Assembly (NCBI GenBank): GCA_041395325.1
Contig: JAWLAT010000022.1
Coordinates: 16,515-80,514 of the forward strand
Direction: 5' to 3'
DNA: 64,000 bases
Source of the DNA: JAWLAT01 sp041395325
GTDB taxonomy: Bacteria; Pseudomonadota; Gammaproteobacteria; Xanthomonadales; SZUA-5
This document shows, in pieces, positions 60,587-64,000 of the stretch (within the stretch, counting starts at the first letter, position 1; the number at the start of each line of letters is the position of its first letter). The translations under genes and the position numbers were made by a program. The notes under the pieces were generated by a model. That model saw nothing but the letters and a program-made list of their open reading frames with translations. It searched no databases and was not told the origin of the DNA.

Positions 60587-62762
60587 ATGACCATTCGACC
60601 GCTCACCTACCTCGCCATCGCGATGCCGTGGCTCGTTGCCGCCTTTGCCACGCCGGTCGGAGCATCCACGTCATTTGCGCTTGGCGCAGATCACAGCTGC
60701 GTGCGGATCGACGAAGGCGGTGTGCAATGCTGGGGATCCAATGTCAGTCGCCAGCTTGGGAACGGTACCGACGACAGCCTGGCGTTGGCTGGCACCGTGT
60801 CGGCGCTGGACTCCGCAGTCTCGGTGGGCGCAGGCGCAGGGCACAGCTGTGCGGTTCTGCAAGACCGTACCGTGCGCTGCTGGGGAGCCAACGCCAACGG
60901 TCAATTGGGCGACGGAACGCAACTGTCCCCGCTGGTACCGAGCACAGTCACCGGGCTGACCGATGCGAGGGACGTCGATGGGGGCTTTGGTCACAGCTGC
61001 GCCGTGCTGACCACCGGTCAAGCACGCTGCTGGGGGAGAAACGACAGCGGTCAGCTCGGAGACGGGACCATGACCCAGTCGGTCACGCCGACGGAGGTTT
61101 CAGGCATCACGAACGCCGTTGCGATTGCAACCGGGGGCTACCACAGCTGTGCGGTGCTGACCGACGGGCATGTTCAATGCTGGGGTTCGAATGTCGTCGG
61201 CCAGCTCGGGGACGGCAGCTTCAATCGATCCAGCACGCCGGTCAATGTGATCGGGATCAGCGACGCCGTGGCGGTCGGGGCCGGCCAGGTCCACACATGC
61301 GCGCTGCTGGCCAACGGCACATTGCAGTGCTGGGGTCAGGGTGGTTTGGGACAACTGGGCACCGGTCAATTCAGCGACTCTCCCATTCCGGTCAGTGTCG
61401 TTGGTCTCACCGATGTCACCGAGGTGTCGCTGGGCTTTTTCCACAGCTGTGCCCAATTGGCCAACCAGGACATGGTTTGCTGGGGGTCCAATGAATATGG
61501 CGAGCTGGGCAACCCACTGGACAACCCGCCACTGTCTGGCCTGCCGGTACGCGTTGAAGGACTGGGACCGGTTCGTTCAATCGGAACCGGCGATTACCAC
61601 AGCTGCGCCGAGCTCCGCGACCGCAGCGTGCGTTGCTGGGGTGGCAACTATGAAGGTCAGCTCGGTACGGGTGTCGTGGGGTATCGCATGGCCCCGGACC
61701 CCGTTGGCAGTCTGAACAACGTGCTCGATGTCGCCGCTGGCGCTCGGCACGTCTGCGCCGTACTGGACACTGGCTCGGTGAGTTGTTGGGGAGACAATCT
61801 CCTTGCTCAACTGGGCGATGGCACCATCAGCGACCGCGCCTTCCCGACGCCCGTCCTGTCCGTCGAGCAGGCCGTCGCCGTTGTGGCGCAGGAGCTCAGC
61901 AGTTGCGCCCTGACCGCCAACGGAGAAGCCTGGTGTTGGGGCGCCAATGAGTTCGGTCAGGCGGGTACGGGCACGATCAACTCGGGGGGCGTCCCTACCA
62001 TCCATGGTCGGTCAGAGCGATATCCGGTCGATCCACCCATTTGGCACCCATTCCTGCGCTGTGCTGCTGGACCGCTCGGTTCGCTGCTGGGGCCGCAACA
62101 ACAGCGGTCAGCTGGGTGACGGCACGATGATGGACTCTCCCTTGCCCGTCGTGGTGACTGGGCTGACTGATGTGCAGAGTTTGTCAGGCGGATTGTTTCG
62201 CACATGCGCCCTGCAACTTGATGGCGTCGTTCAGTGCTGGGGCAGCGGCATGACCTCACCACAGGTGGTGGCCGGTCTGGGCACCAGCACGGCCATCATC
62301 GGTGGTCGAGGCCACAATTGCGCACTGGCGGATGATGGTCGATTGCGCTGCTGGGGCGACAACTCGAAAGGGCAACTCGGCATCGGCAATACCACCAGCA
62401 CGGACATTCCGACCCTGGTCCCCGGACTGGAAAATGTGGTTCATGTGATGGCGGGACAAGAACACAGCTGCGCGCATACGGCCAGCAATCAAAGCTACTG
62501 CTGGGGCAAGAATCTCTACGGCGAGTTGGGCGATGGAACCCGGCTCTCCACCACGCTGCCGTCATTGGTGCTGAATGCAGCCGACCAGACCAAGCTGGTC
62601 GGCGGCTGGATCCATACCTGTGCCCGCAGTGCCAACGGCACGGTGAGTTGCTGGGGCGACAACATGGACGGTCAACTCGGCAACGGCTTCTCGCAGAATT
62701 TCAACACGCCGCAAACGGTCATCGATGTGCGACTGGGTTTGCTCAGCGACGGCTTCGAGTGA
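60587..62762 (+). pseudogene. Secreted RCC1-like repeat protein, split by one frameshift near 62000
   Basis: Two overlapping frames (60587-62119 and, after the shift, to 62762) together read one protein of about 725 residues. It has a signal peptide (PLTYLAIAMPWLVAAFATPVGA) and 14 RCC1-like repeats with the core HSCAVLxDxxVRCWGxNxxGQLGDGT: nine before the break (e.g. GHSCAVLTTGQARCWG, YHSCAVLTDGHVQCWG) and five after. Each repeat has two Cys 10-12 residues apart, so disulfides inside blades are likely. The break lies between 61981 and 62010, where a run of six G (61984-61989) may be a slippage point. It ends in GLLSDGFE. If the shift is real, only a truncated protein is made. Confidence 0.85.
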
Positions 62763-62914
62763 GTCACCGACAACCGCGCTCGCACGGTTGACAGTCGGCC
62801 GCACAACGATCTCTGGCCGCCAAGCACGGTCCCGGCAGACGGTTGAGCTGACGAAAGCTGTCCCAGGTAAAATCCGCGCTCGGCGATCTGTTTGATAGTG
62901 CGGAAAGCAAAGGC

Positions 62915-63307
62915 CTACTTCGGCCGATGCAGGGCACACAGCTTGTGCCCGTCCGGATCACGGACGTAGCAGAGGTACAACGCACCCAGCTGATTCTGCC
63001 GCAGTCCCGGCGGGTCCTCGATCGAGGTGCCGCCATGGGCGACGGCCACATCGTGGAACTGCTGCACCTGCTCGGGCGATGTGCACTTGAAGCCGATGGT
63101 GCCGCCGTTGGCCACGCTGGCCGGCTGGCCATCGATGGGCTCGGTCACACAGAAGGTGCTGCCATCGTGGCGGTAGAACAGCCGCACCTGACCCTTCGCA
63201 TTGAGGTTGCGGATGGGCTCGCCGGCTCCGAGCACCCCCAGCACCGCGTCGTAAAAGCGCTTGGCGCGCTCGATGTCACTGGCTCCGACCATCACATGGC
63301 TGAACAT
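62915..63307 (-). CDS. VOC (glyoxalase-fold) protein
   Basis: The 130-residue VOC protein opens with MFSHVMVGASDIERAKRFYDAVLGVLGAG and has LCYVRDPDGHKLCALHR at the end, the usual last strand with a metal-ligand-like Asp/His position. The middle segment TIGFKCTSPEQVQQFHDVAVAHGGTSIEDPPG is also typical. It resembles glyoxalase-like proteins of the YCZ/lactoylglutathione-lyase-related type. Substrate unknown. It is separate from the VOC gene at the left edge. Confidence 0.92.
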   Translation of the reverse strand: MFSHVMVGASDIERAKRFYDAVLGVLGAGEPIRNLNAKGQVRLFYRHDGSTFCVTEPIDGQPASVANGGTIGFKCTSPEQVQQFHDVAVAHGGTSIEDPPGLRQNQLGALYLCYVRDPDGHKLCALHRPK

Positions 63308-63373
63308 GCGGCAAGGCTTCCAAGGAAGAGGGAACGGAAGCCTAGCGCAGTTCCTGACGCGCCACCTGCAGGC

Positions 63374-64000
63374 CTACACCCGGTGGGCCGAGCGAATCAT
63401 GCCAAGCCGGCGCCGTTCGACTTCGGCGCGATCTGACAGCCCGGCGGCTTCGCACAACTCGGGCGCGTAGAGCTGACACCCGGCACGGTCGGCCATGGCC
63501 TGATCGAGTTGCCGCAGCAGCTCGACAGGATCCATCTGCGGCGGCGCGGCGATGCGGCCGACCACGGCGTGCGCCTCGCGCAGCTCGTGCTGCTCGTGAT
63601 CGGCCTGCTGCGAACGCCAGCAGACCGCACAGAGGCGCACAAACTGTTCGGTGTGAACGTAGAGCACGGCGTCCTCGGCGAGTGCCTCACTGACCTCGGC
63701 CAGCTGGCGCGGCTGCTGCTGCGTTCCGGCGAAGTCATGGAACTGGTAGCCCTGCCGCTGCAGGGTGGCCAGATGGGGAAAGACCGGAATCTGGTCCTCG
63801 CCATAGCGGTGATAGGTGATCGGTGCCCCATCGACCAGCACCACGTCGCCGTAGTCCACACCCAGGCGCTGAAACAGCACGGAGCGGACGATCCCGTGGC
63901 AGGGGCTGAGCCGTTCGATCCAGATGGTCTCTTCCAGGCCCGGATCGTCCTCCGTCGCGCCGCGCTCGGCCAGCGGCCGCTGGGCCAGTCGCACCTTGCA
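63374..64000 (-). CDS. Unrecognised protein, 5' end beyond the window edge
   Basis: The frame is open to the right edge, so the N-terminus may be missing; a GTG at 63994 is a possible start (207 residues). I recognise no domain. Visible are several His and Cys (CHGIVRSVLFQRLGVDYGD; VRLCAVCWRSQQADHEQHE), a hydrophobic strand pattern around DVVLVDGAPITYHRYGEDQIPVFPHLATL, and helical C-terminal segments (VELLRQLDQAMADRAGCQLYAPELCEAAGL). No signal peptide is visible in the part present. It is a real gene by frame length and codon pattern. Confidence 0.6.
   Translation of the reverse strand, partial: CKVRLAQRPLAERGATEDDPGLEETIWIERLSPCHGIVRSVLFQRLGVDYGDVVLVDGAPITYHRYGEDQIPVFPHLATLQRQGYQFHDFAGTQQQPRQLAEVSEALAEDAVLYVHTEQFVRLCAVCWRSQQADHEQHELREAHAVVGRIAAPPQMDPVELLRQLDQAMADRAGCQLYAPELCEAAGLSDRAEVERRRLGMIRSAHRV

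Overview
The window looks like chromosomal DNA of a high-GC gammaproteobacterium, most plausibly from the Lysobacterales (Xanthomonadales) side of the class. The pointers are a hflK-hflC-yjeT-purA block, a yciO-scpA-scpB-rluB block, NtrB/NtrC, PlsB, a PilU-type ATPase, two YdcH-like small proteins, a methionine salvage cluster (mtnB-mtnD-mtnC), and secreted proteins ending in DGFE. The placement is an inference from gene content; no rRNA or tRNA gene was seen.

Layout. 0-1.8 kb (minus): VOC protein (cut by the edge), AraC regulator, SRPBCC protein and ArsR regulator, with a 16-bp palindrome over the arsR start codon. 1.9-5.4 kb (minus): purA, yjeT-like, hflC, hflK. 5.7-10.3 kb (plus): a coiled-coil membrane protein, then a tightly overlapping moxR / DUF58 / TgpA-transglutaminase set. 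10.3-11.7 kb (minus): parvulin lipoprotein, BolA-like and YciI-like proteins. 11.9-15.6 kb (plus): yciO-like, scpA, scpB, rluB with a long Arg/Gly/Gln-rich tail, closed by a strong bidirectional terminator. 15.7-20.5 kb: CsgG-like protein and nfuA (minus), phhB and a CPBP-like membrane protein (plus), rmuC (minus). 20.6-24.0 kb (plus): mtnB, mtnD, mtnC and a membrane-bound C13 (legumain-fold) peptidase.

24.0-29.8 kb is the accessory part: an IS3-family element with intact ends but a transposase broken by several single-base deletions. It sits inside a secreted-protein gene whose two halves can be rejoined exactly. Then follow a beta-propeller protein with its two-winged-helix regulator, a zinc-ribbon membrane protein, a DMP19-like protein, and a long intergenic region with a REP-like hairpin.

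29.8-45.9 kb: pilU; two lipoproteins (DUF4398 and OmpA-like); YdcH-like protein; cystathionine beta-synthase; ntrB-ntrC-GNAT; a Met-rich lipoprotein; plsB; a second YdcH-like protein; a DUF4331 protein with a TPR lipoprotein; two unknown exported or anchored proteins. 46.0-50.9 kb (minus): a 2-oxoacid:ferredoxin oxidoreductase (korA, korB) with a GltD-like iron-sulfur flavoprotein. 51.0-55.3 kb (minus): a DGFE-tailed secreted protein and a seven-bladed-propeller diguanylate cyclase. 55.5-60.3 kb (minus): acnD and prpF of the methylcitrate cycle, separated by a rhodanese gene and a parDE toxin-antitoxin pair with its own operator. 60.6-62.8 kb (plus): a 14-repeat RCC1-like secreted protein split by one frameshift. 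The window closes with a VOC protein and an unrecognised partial gene.

The best candidates for something undescribed are the C13 peptidase directly behind the methionine salvage genes, the parDE insertion inside the acnD-prpF unit, the DGFE C-terminal signature, and the Kor/GltD-like electron-transfer module. I saw no CRISPR array, prophage or recognisable defence island.
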